From positions 1-64,000 of the forward strand of contig JAUCBJ010008172.1 in the NCBI GenBank assembly GCA_032718475.1: a stretch of DNA of 64,000 bases, given 5' to 3'. Below the pieces are notes generated by a model. It was given only the letters and a program-made list of their open reading frames with translations, was not told the DNA's origin and searched no databases. Shown here piece after piece: positions 52,552-64,000 of this stretch. The DNA comes from Nemertoderma westbladi. Lineage: Eukaryota; Xenacoelomorpha; Nemertodermatida; Nemertodermatidae. The position numbers were made by a program, and so were the translations under genes. The stretch's first letter is position 1. Each line of letters opens with the position of its first letter.

Positions 52552-52950
52552 AACAGTATCCCCCTCTTACAGTTAATATAGTGTACGTACATGTGTTAGT
52601 TATATCGTTGCGTTTATTTATATTTATACAGGTTTGGATATGATCTCTATTAGTTTGATTTTTGTTTTGTCAATTAATTAATTGTGCGGTTAATTTGTCA
52701 ATCACAGCCTTAATTGGCTACATTGCTTATTGTATGAATGAATATAATTAATAATAATAATAGGAATTTATTATTCGTTTATGCATTCTAGTTAATTAAT
52801 TGATATACTGTAATTAACGACATAATTATGTAAATAAAAATTGTTAAATGAAACAAATCTTTGTTTCGGTTTATAATTGACAATAGCACACCCTCACAAT
52901 CACTTCAAATTGAGAGTTAAAGTGATTGACATTTTGTTAATGAACTACGC
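52552..52950. other. AT-rich flank, nothing recognised
   Basis: AT-rich DNA with TTAATTAATTG-type words. No gene or element end could be supported apart from the terminal repeat to its left. Confidence 0.4.
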
Positions 52951-52964
52951 TTTTGTAAGGCATT

Positions 52965-53160
52965 GGCAAATTCCAACAAATTCCGATGGCGTCAAACATC
53001 TTCAGACAACTTCAAACAGTTTCAGACAATTTCAAACAGCTTCAGACAACTTCAAACAACTTCAGATAGCTTCCAACAACATCCAACAGAAATTTCAAAC
53101 ACTTTCAGAGGGATTTCAGACAGATTCAGATGGGCTCCAACAGACTAAACTTGTTGGAAA
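52965..53160 (+). repeat. 11-bp degenerate minisatellite
   Basis: Repeated TTCAGACAACTTCAAACA-type units of about 11 bp over roughly 190 bp. The open frame across it encodes only repeated Q/T/S/F and is not taken as a gene. Confidence 0.8.
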
Positions 53161-53868
53161 TATTTTCTCCAACAGAATCAAACAGTACTAAATCTCCATA
53201 GGTTAGCATTGTGCTTGTTTGAAGCTGTCGGAGTGTGTTGGATCCGATCGGATCCGATGGCACTCTGTTGGTGAGCGGGACTGTAGCTTTCAATAGGCTA
53301 CAAGAGGCATACTGCACAAGAAATATATAAGAAACAATATGGGTACAGTACAACCTGACTGGCGAAATATATATATAGAAACAATGTGATCCAGTCTCCT
53401 ATCAAAAATGAAACCTAACTACAAATAAACACATTAATAACTGCTCGAATAACTATCCTATATATTAGAAAATACAGGACTTTTAGTCCGCCGAAAGGGA
53501 TAAGTCTACATACTAAATTTGATAAAAATAAAGGGTTTCAGGATTTAAACAATGTACCCGGGGAAACACAGCTCCATCATCAGCAGTGTACTGTGAGTCC
53601 CTACCCTATCTAAATACAGCACAGTACCAATTGACCAATATAATACAGGAAATGAAACCAAATACTGAAATAGAGAAATAAACAAATCAGACCGGTAGTA
53701 AATAGATGAAACCCAAAAATTGATACCACTAAAGCCTAAATAAAATACATGAAACCAAAATAAGAATGAACCCAAATGAGAATAGTGACCAAATAGTGAA
53801 CTACTATAACTAACCTGCATAACAAATAAATCTATAATGGCTGTATTGCACAGTCTAATAATAGATAT
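53161..53868. other. Non-coding flank of BEL-B
   Basis: No gene. The minus-strand phrase CTGCTGATGATGGAGCTGTG (about 53602-53583) is of a type often seen beside Penelope-like elements, but no coding support is present. Confidence 0.3.
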
Positions 53869-55124
53869 TGTTCGCGCTTTTAAGACCTTTGGCAGTTTAA
53901 CCAGCCAAATCTATATGTCTTCTAGGTTATAAATCTACTCCAGCCTATGACAAGTATTGAACACCTATAATAATTCTAACATTAGCCAAAGCCAGTCTGT
54001 GCGCGACCATTCACCCGCTGGATATACCCGGTAGACTGGATTTGGATGCTTTAATTTGATTGCGGTGCAGGCCTACCGTACTATTCGATTGATAGTTAAT
54101 ATATAATCTCTGACAAATATTATTCACTTTCGGGAAATATTAGCAGTTCCTTTAGGATGTGGCGCTCTATCTATTTAAACAGAGCTATGTCTTACACTAT
54201 ACACAACAGTATGTCTTATAGATCACCAAAGTGCATTCTTTAGGAAATGCTTTGTTACTCGGTCAAGCACACACAGACTATTGCACACAACTGCACACTG
54301 AATTGCCGACATTCACTGATTTTAATCATATATAAAGAGAATAACAACCGACATTTGTAGGGCCTATTAAGTAGCATTGAACTCACTACAAACCACGATA
54401 ATGTATGTCGCAAATTGTTATATGTAACCGGTCTCTCTAACCTTAGTGTATCAAGAAGATTGGGTTTTCGGATCGTTATCAATATTCTTCCCAATAATAA
54501 TATGTAAACGAACGATACAATTAACAACACAGTAAATAGCAGTAAATAATGCGGCGAAAAGCAGTTTACGTCAGGGTGCTTAATCAGATGCCGAGGTGCT
54601 GTACCAAAACCGAGTTAACCGAGACCGAGACCGAGTTGACCAAGATAACAGTTTGATGATCTTATAATTAAAGACGCTCTAATGTCAGAAAACATTCCCC
54701 GGCCGGTGTTCTAGGCGTGGGGGAAACGTCCGTACTGAATCCTGTAATTCTGCTGTACAGCTTTTACACAAAGAGGGAATCTCTGATTGGTCGAATGACA
54801 AAAAGCTCCACATGGATACAGCTGATAGATGTCGTCATTTTGAGCTGAGCAGAACAAAGAACCAAGGCAAGGCTCCGGGCAAGCTACACGTGTAAAGCTC
54901 AGCCATTAGCTGTCGTCATAGTAACGACACTGTTTCAAGAGGATCTAGGGCGTTGCGTCATAGAATTGCTAATCATGTCCTCTAAAGTACACATACAGAA
55001 TAAATAACTTTTATGTCCCCTAAAAACACCGGTACAGCAATGACACGGCCTTTTATGCCTGCTAAACCAACTACAGAGTACTTTACGGGGAAAATAACCG
55101 GTCAATTCCGCAAAAGCTTTTACA
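53869..55124 (-). repeat. BEL-B 3' LTR
   Basis: 1256 bp. Shares blocks with the BEL-A LTRs (for example ATATACCCGG, ACTTTCGGGAAATATTA) but is clearly diverged and about 90 bp longer. Confidence 0.9.
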
Positions 55125-55203
55125 CCGCTCCCAGAAAATGGGATTTTAGTCTATAAAATATAAAAAATCACAGTTTCTAAAATATAAAGATACTCTAAAC
55201 AGT

Positions 55204-55500
55204 TAGTTTTTCTTGCGCGGACGGCGTTTACGCAGTTTCTTGAGACTAGCAAGAGTCCTTTTCTCTTTGGGGCGAGCCACTTTACTAGGAGGGCTATAAC
55301 TCCTGGGTGAAGGGTGCAATACAATTGCATCAGAAGGTTTAGGGTTACGGTCAGTGTCTCGTCCATTTCGATCTGCTTCTCCTCGAGCTGATTTTCCTCC
55401 GCTTGTCGTTGGACACGCTCGTCCAAAACTCTCGCAGAGAATAGGGTTGTCTAAGCTCGATATCTTCTTAGAGATTCAAGATTTCCCAATCGAACTGAGA
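55204..55500 (-). pseudogene. BEL-B small basic ORF remnant
   Basis: Keeps SGGKSARGEA and VARPKEKRTLASLKKLRKRR as in BEL-A 23161-23480. The conserved peptide end against a diverged nucleotide background supports real coding. Confidence 0.5.
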
Positions 55501-55594
55501 TAAAGCCAATTCGTTTACCGCTTGGACTTGCTGTTATAACTTACGTTTATCTGAACAAACGCAGGTTTCCTTTCTGATCTTTGTAGAATAGCGT

Positions 55595-56450
55595 TTAACT
55601 CGTTTCGTACAACGCTCTCCTTCACCTTGATGAAGGGTTGTATCGCGTTAAACTGGGACGACCATACGGTTGAATGGTGATATTAGGTGTCCGCGTCCCA
55701 ATACGGCTAGGTAAGATGGGCGGCTAGCTAGAGCTCGCTGCCGGAGTGTTACCGATTAATTGTTAGGGTAGCACTAGATCTTTGAACAGTGAATACAGCT
55801 CGTGAGGATCCGGGATACCATCAGAATCGAAAGTCTGAGGTCTAATCAAGGAACGAGGTGGTCTGACCGAGTATTCCGGAACTATGATCGTAGGTTTACT
55901 CAAGGATCGTCTGAGTCGAGCGAGCGTAGGTGATATGTCGAACAAGTTTCGTTTTCCGTGGATGTTTATGTCTTTCCGTTTATTAGTTGGGTCTAGGGCA
56001 TTTATCGTAATAATACCAAAGACGCACGTCTGGTAGGGGAAACGCGGATGATATTTATTTGTTGTCACAATGCTTCTATCAAGAATTCCAAATATACGTT
56101 AGAGTTACCGCGTCCATTTGTCTCTCTAATGTCTTTTCTTTCGAGTCGATTTCGAATAGAATTTTCGCATTCGAATTTCAGTTTATCGTTCCGACTCCGC
56201 TGGGTAGGATATATGTTCGACATAGTCCGTATCGTGTGAATCGATAGAATGGCCAATGGTTAAGAAGTCCATATACGTACTATTACGATGCGTGTAGCGA
56301 GCGGTGAATTTTCCATAGTCCAATTCACGCGTAAGTTGCTTCGAGGAAATCGTCGGTTCTATATAACGACCATCGTCCTCCGTAGTAGTTGGACTAGCGT
56401 CGCCGCGTATCAAACTATCAACAAACGTTGATAGTAGTCTATCAACTCCG
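55595..56450 (-). pseudogene. BEL-B ORF3 remnant
   Basis: Scattered pieces of the BEL-A ORF3: TRELDYGKFTARYTHRNSTY and RNLFDISPTLARLRRSL can be read in different frames. Several deletions remove the Cys/His region. Confidence 0.7.
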
Positions 56451-58099
56451 TTATATCTGCTATATATGAGTTTATTAATATTATAATGAGCTTATAATTA
56501 GGCTAGCGAGCGTCGCTGCCTACCCCAACACCTACCACATGTACGATCCTCAGCGCAAATGTATCGTCGTCGCTGTGTTTTCCGCCAACGTGTAGCTACA
56601 CCACGACAACGACACTAGCACGAGTCACTCCACTGTCCGTCCCAAAGGCTTAGATACACTTCAGGTTCTTACTGGAGAGTTAGGGTTACTTTCACAATTG
56701 CGACTCGCTACTGTAAACACACCTTAGTAGTAACATTCGCCTATAAACTCACAAATTCCACACACACAACTGTCACAAATTACACATACTCGGGCCATTT
56801 GTCCGTTAGTCAGTGCCTTCCAGAATGCCACGTTATTATTATGTATCCTTGGATACTAGCAGTGCGCTATTTATTTCTTACTCTATGCAATGGGCAAGTT
56901 TTTATTGTTCCTTTTAACTTGCTTCTAATTCTAGCGTGGGTGTTACTATGGTGACATTATGGAAAGCTAGCGGTAGAATTAGGGTAATTCCAATGCATAC
57001 AGATCTGGGATGCTATTTAATAGTAATTCTTTAATGGTCCAATATCTCGTTTATATATGATTTTATAAATTTTATCGGCTATTGACTCATACATGGGAGA
57101 TTCTCACACTCTAACACACTTAATAAGATGAATCTCCGCTCCCGTGATCTATTAATTGATGGGATTTTGGGAATGTTATAAATTGCACAGAATGACAATT
57201 TATTAAATTCATTAAAATATGAATTCAAATTTATTCCCTGAAATTTTATTATTTGATAGTGCAATTGACACAATTTGATTCCAGAGCAGGTCTGGGGACA
57301 TAGGATCCTTAATTCTATGAAAATTGTCTTTTAAGAGTATCGGTAAGTGCTACGATATCTTAATCGACTAAAATTGTTAAAGGATCTGAATTTTACAGAT
57401 TTTGATTTATAGATTTATAAATATTAAATAATTAATATTTGAGATGGGCACCAATTTATTCCAGAACTTGTCTGGGAACGTTAACCACTGATTCTATAAT
57501 TTGTCTTTCAAGTATATCGGTGGGTGCCGCGATATCTTAATCGACTAGAATTACGGATGGTCAAAAGGTTTAACAGATTTATTTGCGTTTCACGCTACTG
57601 TTAGAGGGACATCACGCTACTATATGTATTATTATATATGGTATGAGAGCAATATCGCACGAAGCAATGTCAGTGTGAAGAGGCAAGTCGTTTCCAAGGT
57701 CTACCCAGAGCTTGGTTTAGCCGAGACACGAGGATCTGAACTTTGCATTCCTAATACTCTGCTTACCAATAATACTTGAATATAGTAGGAGCTTTATTGT
57801 ACTTTAATAAGTACGGACATTTCATCTTACTGTAGTCACGTATTTATAATATGATACGGACAGTAAGGAAAGAGAAAAATAATTATTTCTCGCCGTCGCA
57901 CTAAATATATATTATAAGTAATTACGTACGTAATAAACACTAATATATTGCACTAATCTACTAAATAATCACTAAAATAACATTCTACTAAATAAAATTA
58001 AAGAAAACGATTATAATAAAATTACATAATAATACATACATAAATATAAAATAAAAACAAATATAAAATGATATAGTCACACGCCCACTCCATATGTTA
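56451..58099 (-). other. BEL-B spacer
   Basis: Non-coding counterpart of 24687-26318, with the same doubled block at about 57275-57375 and 57456-57552. Confidence 0.7.
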
Positions 58100-61015
58100 T
58101 TACGTTATGGAGTCCCTAGATATTTGTCGGATTAGGGAAGTGGTCGTAGGAAGAGTATCTTGCCTTCCATAGTTTCCGGACAGTTTTCGGTCTCTTTCCA
58201 GTAAACATAAACGACCAGCTGGGCGATTGAGTTGTTGTGTTACTTTCTCCGCTCCCTTGGCCTGTCTAATCTCCGCCGTGGTAAGATGAGGAGGCCATTC
58301 TTCTTCTTCTTTACTTAAGAAGCCGGATCCACTTAACCAGCCTGGAGTATCTATCAGTTCTTGAGGAGTTGCTCCTCTGGAAGCAATGTCGGCTGGATTA
58401 ATTGTCCCAAGGCAATGTCTCCATTGATCTATAGTGGAGTTAATATCGTCATTATCTGAGGAGTATGGTGTTCCCTCAGTTGGGTCGTCCACCTCACTGC
58501 TCTCCACTTCCCATTCCTTTACTTGGTATACCTGTTCTTGAGGTAATCTCTCTTTGAGAGTTCTACGGGAAGGGCCAGTGAAGTACCAACCTACTCTAGT
58601 TCTTACCGCATAGGTTCGTAGTGGCTGTGGTTGAGCAGGCCATTTCTCCAATGTCTCTAGCGCCTCATGCGCGTTTTGGCCGATGAGTATTTGCACTCCA
58701 GGATAATCTGTGTGGAATCGAGGTATCTTAAGCTGCTGGATGCTCTCGTCCTCGTCCCAGTTATAAGGTTCTACTTGCGTAGTAGCGAAGTTCTTTATAG
58801 CCACCATTTTTACTGACCTTATACTTTGTTCTCCTAATTTATCCTGGGGGGTGCACAACGCACCTACATAGTAATCTGCCGTTATGGTAGATTTCCAAAC
58901 CTGCATAATTCCTGACATATTCAACTTAGTTCGGAATTTGGGTTGTCCAGCAAAGATGTCTTCGGCTAGTTCTTGATCGATGAATGTTCCTGTGCTGCCG
59001 GAGTCAAGGAGGGCGTTCACTATGTAACTTTTGTTAGGACCGTGAACTCTTACCTGCACTACAGGAAATTCTCTGATTCCTACGTTGGAAGTTGGAGGTT
59101 TCCAAGATGGTTGTCTGTCAAAGGTAGTTGGGGGGAACTCATTGTCGGTGTCCTTTTCATACGTAAGTGCTCGATACACTGCGGTATTTATTAGGTAACA
59201 GGATTCGTTGGCATCGGAGAATTCGTCCGTATAGAATCCTTCCATCTCAGATTCTTGATCAGTGTCATTTACATCACTGAATTGGACATGTAGTTCGGGC
59301 TCACTTACCTGACTCAGGTTGTTTCGTTCGAATTCACTGTGTAACAAGATGTGATGTTTCGCACCGCACTTTGCACACTTTACGTCAGAGTAACAGGTTC
59401 GCCGTTGGTTTCCTTGTCTGAGGCAATTATAGCATAACCGCTTATCCCACATGACTTCACATCTGTCTACCAGGGATTTCTTTAGGAATTCAGCACACAC
59501 ACTCAAACGGTGGGGCCTGTCGCACAGCGCACATTTTGGTTTGATGTTACTCACTCTACCTTGGGTAACGTTATGCACTCTCGTTCTTTCTTCGGGCTTT
59601 CTTCCGTGAATTCTCTTAGGAGACGTAGGAGGAGTTGTTGTTACCTGTTCTCTCCTGTCACTGGTTCGAGACTTATATTTACTTACGTCTTTATAGGTCT
59701 TGTTGTCATAGTAAGATTTTGCTGTGTCTTTCCCGCTGTCCCCTTCTTGAGAAGCTTGGCTTTCGCCGTCGTCAGTATAACACACTGGTGTTACCCTTCT
59801 CCTAGAAACGGGTTTCTCACTTACCTTATTTTCCGATGTTTTCTCTCTGGACTGCTTTATGAGTTGTAATTTTACTTCACTATCTAAGAAGGACATGAGA
59901 TCAGCCATGGTAGGGCCTCGTCGTTGCTGCTCATTCATATACAACACTTTCTTGTCCCAGCGTGTACATACTCCACCCTTTGGTAAAGTAGAGACTACGG
60001 CTCCAATAACCATGGAACTCTGATATTCATGAGACTTACCTAACCAGTCCAATTGTCTACAGATCTCCTGAATCTCATCGGAAAACTCTATAATCCCGCT
60101 ACTAAGGAACTTTCGGGGGGCTACTAATTTTGCATACAAATACTTAGCTATATTATCCTTGTTACCATACCTGATGTTTAATGTATCCCAAACTTGTCTT
60201 AATCCATTCGGATGTCCAATAAACTTTAACGCCATTAACTTGGGAGGTCCTTCCAAGCACTTGATGAGAAATCTAAGTTTCTCTCCGTTAGATAGTACAG
60301 AGTTCTGTATGCTATCTTTGTAATATTCATTGAAAGGTAACCATTTCATCTCATCTCCATTGAATTTTACGATTTCTCCCACTTTGACCGCTTGGCGGGC
60401 TTCTGTTCTAGCCATCTGACGCGTAAAGCTTTCTTGGGCCATCGTATTATTTAATATCGAATTATCGGTATATAAATTTCTCGGATAATTATCAGGTCTA
60501 TAGGGAATATCATTAACAACAGGTTCATAATCACCCTTAATAGGGTTTGCTATAGGAGTTTCTACTTCACCAGCAGTATAGATGCGTGTAGGCTCCACAC
60601 CTTGCGCATGTAATACTTCAGACCTATCAGGTTGACACAATGTTACAGGGGGTATTGGTATACCCTTTTGTATATTGACTAAGTTGTCGCGTTCTAGCGC
60701 GATACTTTGCTGCACTTCTTGCAATTCTACCCTACTTTCCCTTAATGTTCCCTTGAGTTGGTGGACAGTCTCCTGCATCTGTCCGAGCAGGAGATTCATC
60801 CCCCGCCGTCCCTCCTCTACCCACTCGACCGCCGAAGCGGGAGTCGCCAACATTGTAGCGGGCAGACGCGGGATGACGGGAGACAAATCTTTGATTTCTC
60901 TCTCGGCATCCAGGACAGGGATATTCTCATGGACTGTTCTACCGGGTACAGGCAGTGTAGTACTGTGTAAAGGGAATTTAGAGTTAAGCTCTGGAAGTAC
61001 AGGGGTCTCTAGCAC
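58100..61015 (-). CDS. BEL-B Gag core, knuckles and protease; RT deleted
   Basis: 971 codons parallel to BEL-A. Gag core from EIVKFNGDEMKWLPFNEYYK; knuckles CYNCLRQGNQRRTC and CAKCGAKHH; retropepsin NALLDSGSTGTFIDQELAED; then the same junction EGTPYSSDNDDIN followed by TINPADIASRGATPQEL. In one knuckle the usual GH is GN, which may weaken zinc binding. The identical junction in two separate insertions shows the deletion predates both. The frame is open throughout. Confidence 0.85.
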   Translation of the reverse strand: MLETPVLPELNSKFPLHSTTLPVPGRTVHENIPVLDAEREIKDLSPVIPRLPATMLATPASAVEWVEEGRRGMNLLLGQMQETVHQLKGTLRESRVELQEVQQSIALERDNLVNIQKGIPIPPVTLCQPDRSEVLHAQGVEPTRIYTAGEVETPIANPIKGDYEPVVNDIPYRPDNYPRNLYTDNSILNNTMAQESFTRQMARTEARQAVKVGEIVKFNGDEMKWLPFNEYYKDSIQNSVLSNGEKLRFLIKCLEGPPKLMALKFIGHPNGLRQVWDTLNIRYGNKDNIAKYLYAKLVAPRKFLSSGIIEFSDEIQEICRQLDWLGKSHEYQSSMVIGAVVSTLPKGGVCTRWDKKVLYMNEQQRRGPTMADLMSFLDSEVKLQLIKQSREKTSENKVSEKPVSRRRVTPVCYTDDGESQASQEGDSGKDTAKSYYDNKTYKDVSKYKSRTSDRREQVTTTPPTSPKRIHGRKPEERTRVHNVTQGRVSNIKPKCALCDRPHRLSVCAEFLKKSLVDRCEVMWDKRLCYNCLRQGNQRRTCYSDVKCAKCGAKHHILLHSEFERNNLSQVSEPELHVQFSDVNDTDQESEMEGFYTDEFSDANESCYLINTAVYRALTYEKDTDNEFPPTTFDRQPSWKPPTSNVGIREFPVVQVRVHGPNKSYIVNALLDSGSTGTFIDQELAEDIFAGQPKFRTKLNMSGIMQVWKSTITADYYVGALCTPQDKLGEQSIRSVKMVAIKNFATTQVEPYNWDEDESIQQLKIPRFHTDYPGVQILIGQNAHEALETLEKWPAQPQPLRTYAVRTRVGWYFTGPSRRTLKERLPQEQVYQVKEWEVESSEVDDPTEGTPYSSDNDDINSTIDQWRHCLGTINPADIASRGATPQELIDTPGWLSGSGFLSKEEEEWPPHLTTAEIRQAKGAEKVTQQLNRPAGRLCLLERDRKLSGNYGRQDTLPTTTSLIRQISRDSIT

Positions 61016-61062
61016 AGGAGTGGCTTTGGGAACGACAGGCCTAATTATTTCAGGCTCATCAA

Positions 61063-62124
61063 CTATTGCTTTTGACCGAGTCTTTTGACCTTAATAATTT
61101 GGTCTGTGGGTTCTGTACTACCTAAGTCTGTGCTAGCTAGTTGTCTTCTAACAGCTGGGGGCAAATCAGGCAATTTGTGACGGTGAGATGTTTTTCTACG
61201 CCTGCTTAGACGAGAACTATTTCCTCCGCCTTCAGGATCGGTGGTTTCGCCTTCCTCCGATGATGTGTATTCTTGGCGTTTGGGAGTAGATCGACTCATC
61301 ATCTGCATTTGACTAGCAGTTAATTGTTTATTTATGTTGTCTTGCGTCTCTTGCAGATTTTCCAACTCCAGTTGGGTAGTCTCCTCAGACGCTCTCCGTT
61401 CTGCTTCTGCCACTGCCCTTGCCTCTGCTACTGCTGCTGCCTTTCGGTCCTCTATCCGTCTTTTCTTTACTTGTTCTTCCTGGACTCTAGCGAGGCGGAG
61501 TTTTTCATCAAATTTAGCTTGGTTTGCAGCTAACATTTCCGCATCGATTGAGTCCAACACAAGCTTGGTTCCTTCACTATTAGGGCGAAGTCCAGACAGT
61601 CGTCTCCTCAACTCTTCGTCTCCTAGGAATCGCTGATAGTCTGACAGATAAATATCAATAGCGTCTCTCTTTCGCGGCTCCCCCGCTGTCACTTCGCTTT
61701 CTTCTTGAGAAGAAGTGGCGTCGGTTGATTCTTCAAAGGTTGGCCGCTCATCATAAACCGTATCCGCCATCTTCGCTCCGCGTTCGGGTGTCCGCTCAAC
61801 AGTATCCGAACTACTGGAGCTATCGGGCCGCTGAGAACTAGGTTCTTGGCTAGGAGGTTGCTGCTGTTTGATAGCTGCTTCTTGATCCCGCTTGACTTGG
61901 GCCCGAGTGCTGATGATAGACCTACGCTGTTCTACTAGCCTAGGGTCTGACACTACTACTGTAGGGATGGCCTTTCTTACAATAGTAGGTGACTTAGACT
62001 TGGATCTAGGATGTTCTATACTTTGATCTTGGTCACAGATCCTTTTAATACGCTGTCTAAGTCTAATACTCATTCTAACACTTTCTAAGAGACTATCTGA
62101 CAGTGATTGGGTTGCGTCTGACAT
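61063..62124 (-). CDS. BEL-B Gag N-terminal ORF
   Basis: 353 codons from ATG 62124 (MSDATQSLSDSLLE). It continues directly into the part that in BEL-A is in another frame (RDAIDIYLSDYQRFLGDEEL), which shows that BEL-A suffered a one-base loss. It lacks the roughly 190-residue helical middle of BEL-A and most of the Ala-rich coiled coil. It ends prematurely near 61070, where this copy has its own shift before the Gag core. Confidence 0.7.
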   Translation of the reverse strand: MSDATQSLSDSLLESVRMSIRLRQRIKRICDQDQSIEHPRSKSKSPTIVRKAIPTVVVSDPRLVEQRRSIISTRAQVKRDQEAAIKQQQPPSQEPSSQRPDSSSSSDTVERTPERGAKMADTVYDERPTFEESTDATSSQEESEVTAGEPRKRDAIDIYLSDYQRFLGDEELRRRLSGLRPNSEGTKLVLDSIDAEMLAANQAKFDEKLRLARVQEEQVKKRRIEDRKAAAVAEARAVAEAERRASEETTQLELENLQETQDNINKQLTASQMQMMSRSTPKRQEYTSSEEGETTDPEGGGNSSRLSRRRKTSHRHKLPDLPPAVRRQLASTDLGSTEPTDQIIKVKRLGQKQ

Positions 62125-64000
62125 GTTTGTTTACACAGTTGAATGCCTACGGCTATAAATACAGTTAAAGTAAGTCTAGTAATTCAGTATCACTGTTAGC
62201 CTAATAATTAATTACCGATACTGCTACTCAGTGTAACGGGGTATATATATAAAATATATTAGAATACCGGTATGCTTATAGTATATATAAGTATTATTTC
62301 AGACTAGACTTATCACAGAATACCGGTATGTAATTTCAGCACAAATATATAAAAATATATAATAGGCCTATCGTGAATACCGGTATACAGCTTACACTTA
62401 TAGTAGATATAAGTATAATTCTGGACTAGAATTAATTACAGAATACCGGTATAATTTCAGCCTAAATTTATAGAATAAATATAATAAGCCTATTGTAAAT
62501 ACCGGTATGTCAATTATTTTAGAATAATTGAATTTCTGAAATTTTAGGGTTACGTACTTAGTTACTTTAATTTACTTGTTCACCGTTATTTAAGCAGTAG
62601 TCCAACTGATTTTAAGACCTAAGTGTTGTATAACAGGCCTACTATTTTATTAATAGATTTAGTGGATTTATATGTACCCGTATGAGGGGTTTTGTTACAA
62701 TATTGAAATAGATGTTATTATTTCTAGGAAGTAATCACTACATAAAAGCTGTGTGCTCTCAGTGAAGTGCTACTTATTGGACACTAAAACAGATAATTCT
62801 ACTTCCTAAGTTACTTATTTACGAATTACTTACGATACGGGTGAGATTAATTCTCTAACTAAACACAACAAAATATTACGTACGAAATTTTAGGGTAATT
62901 TTACAGGGAAACTACAAACCAGTCTAACAAAGGGTTAGAACTTCTGGTTATTACAACGGACAGGATACTACGGTATTTGAAAATAATAAGTAGTAGTAAA
63001 TACACTGTGTTGTCCAGATAGGAAAATACCACCGTCTGACGACCTATAGCCGTATCGCTATAGGTACTACGTTATGTATCACGGAGTGTCCCTACCTAGA
63101 AGTTAATTACCGCGGACTACCAGATCCAACGTGCCTATTAACCACTTTACAACACAATACACTGCCCACACACTAATTACTTTCGGAAAGCACTGTACAC
63201 CAAACCCTAAATTAGGTAGAAGTACTTATTAAACAGATAACTAGCAGTTAAATATACTTGAACAGTTAAAAGAACCACGGCATCTGCTGGAGTGACCAAA
63301 GCACAAAATCTCCGGTCTTTACCTACGCCAAGCAGCCCGTGTAGTACCGGGGTTAATTTAACTATAACGGTATGTATAACAAGCACAATTACTGTAGGAA
63401 TAAACTTGGGGACATGAATGTTGCGAATAATCGCATAAACTCTGAATAATAAATATTACGCTACCCGTACAGAATACTCAAACAAAATCCAAACCAAACG
63501 CTGGCAGACTACTATCAAGCCTAAATAAACTACAGTATGTGCAGATTCCAAAATGGTTAGTTAGTATGCGTTCTAACACGGTAGTACGACTTATTCTTTA
63601 GAAGGGGGTTGACCTTACAACTCAAGATGCCCCAACTTACTAACTGGCACTTTATCGGACAGACTCTACACACGCCACAATCTCTCCAGACCCAACAACA
63701 GCCAGACAACAATCCAGCCTACAAAATATCTGAGTAATAACTATTACGGTACCTGAACAGACCACACAAACAAACACAGGCTAAAACACTGGCAGACTAC
63801 TATCAAGCCTAAATAAACTACAGTATATGCAGATTCCAAAATGGTTAGTTAGTATGCGTTCTAACACGGTAGTACGACATATTCTTTAGGAGGGGGTTGA
63901 CCTTACAACTCAAGATGCCCCAACTTACTAACTGGCACTTTATCGGACAGACTCTACATGCACTGCAATCCGTTCAGACCCAACAACAGTCAGAACCACA
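62125..64000 (-). other. BEL-B 5' leader, truncated by the window
   Basis: Parallel to 31142-33314, with many CCGGTAT words and the tandem duplication of period about 288 (63513 and 63801). No coding region. Confidence 0.75.

Larger units (their letters stand above)
53869..64000 (-). mobile_element. BEL-B: second copy of the BEL-A family, partial
   Basis: The 3' LTR (53869-55124) begins TGTTCGCG and ends TTTTACA with the same polypurine tract as BEL-A beyond it. The internal region parallels BEL-A throughout, including the RT and integrase loss, and runs past the right edge; the 5' LTR is outside the window. The left flank is GATAT, a candidate half of the target duplication. More damaged than BEL-A. 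Confidence 0.92.

Noticed and set aside
5137-52557. 6-bp target duplication around the Polinton-like element
   Set aside because: The left flank (gatatg) and right flank (aacagt) do not match under either plausible terminus.
52877-53191. Frame with repeated Q/T/S/F residues
   Set aside because: Product of an 11-bp degenerate tandem repeat; no conserved domain.
53541-53610. Possible hammerhead ribozyme core (CTGATGA ... GAAA on the minus strand)
   Set aside because: I could not pair a plausible stem II or flanking stems around the core words.

Overview
The window is eukaryotic, repeat-dominated DNA, most likely from a non-vertebrate (probably marine) metazoan. It holds one recognisable host exon (an intron-bearing PRPF40 splicing factor, 2817-3155, minus strand). 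Almost everything else is mobile DNA: BEL/Pao LTR retrotransposons, non-LTR and Penelope-like fragments, and a large Polinton/Maverick-type element. There is no sign of bacterial organisation. I cannot name the species from the sequence.

Layout. 1-5032 holds two LINE reverse-transcriptase fragments, the PRPF40 first coding exon and a solo BEL-type LTR (4368-5027) with a 5-bp target duplication. 5143-52551 reads best as one old Polinton-like element bounded by inverted termini. Each arm carries the same two unknown genes, here called Y (about 430 codons) and X (acidic, 149 codons), pointing outward. The core (35186-47902) has, on the plus strand, a DNA polymerase B remnant, a TATA-binding-protein-like gene, a small basic virion-type protein, an intact packaging-type ATPase, a small conserved protein, a broken chromodomain integrase and a broken capsid-associated protein.

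This element has been repeatedly invaded. A 14.2-kb BEL element (BEL-2, 6727-20882) sits in the left copy of Y with TSD TTGAC. A 5'-truncated LINE also sits in left Y, and inside that LINE is a very young 12.6-kb BEL element (BEL-A, 21925-34488) with TSD GACTC. A third BEL fragment (BEL-3, about 43131-46900) occupies the right of the core, and a Penelope-like GIY-YIG fragment (50617-50970) the right arm. Two 1.23-kb non-coding elements with matching inverted ends lie in tandem at 35272-37759. Outside the right end, a second copy of the BEL-A family (BEL-B, 53869 to beyond 64000) runs off the window.

How the parts relate. BEL-2 keeps a near-complete Gag-Pol broken by about a dozen point lesions, plus a separate, uninterrupted downstream ORF that looks like a DEDD exonuclease fused to zinc knuckles. 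BEL-A and BEL-B share the same loss of reverse transcriptase, most of RNase H and integrase while keeping Gag and protease, so the family seems to move with enzymes supplied by another element. The most unusual items are the TBP-like gene in the Polinton core, the exonuclease-like ORF in BEL-2, the gene-carrying long inverted arms, and the Gag-protease-only BEL family.
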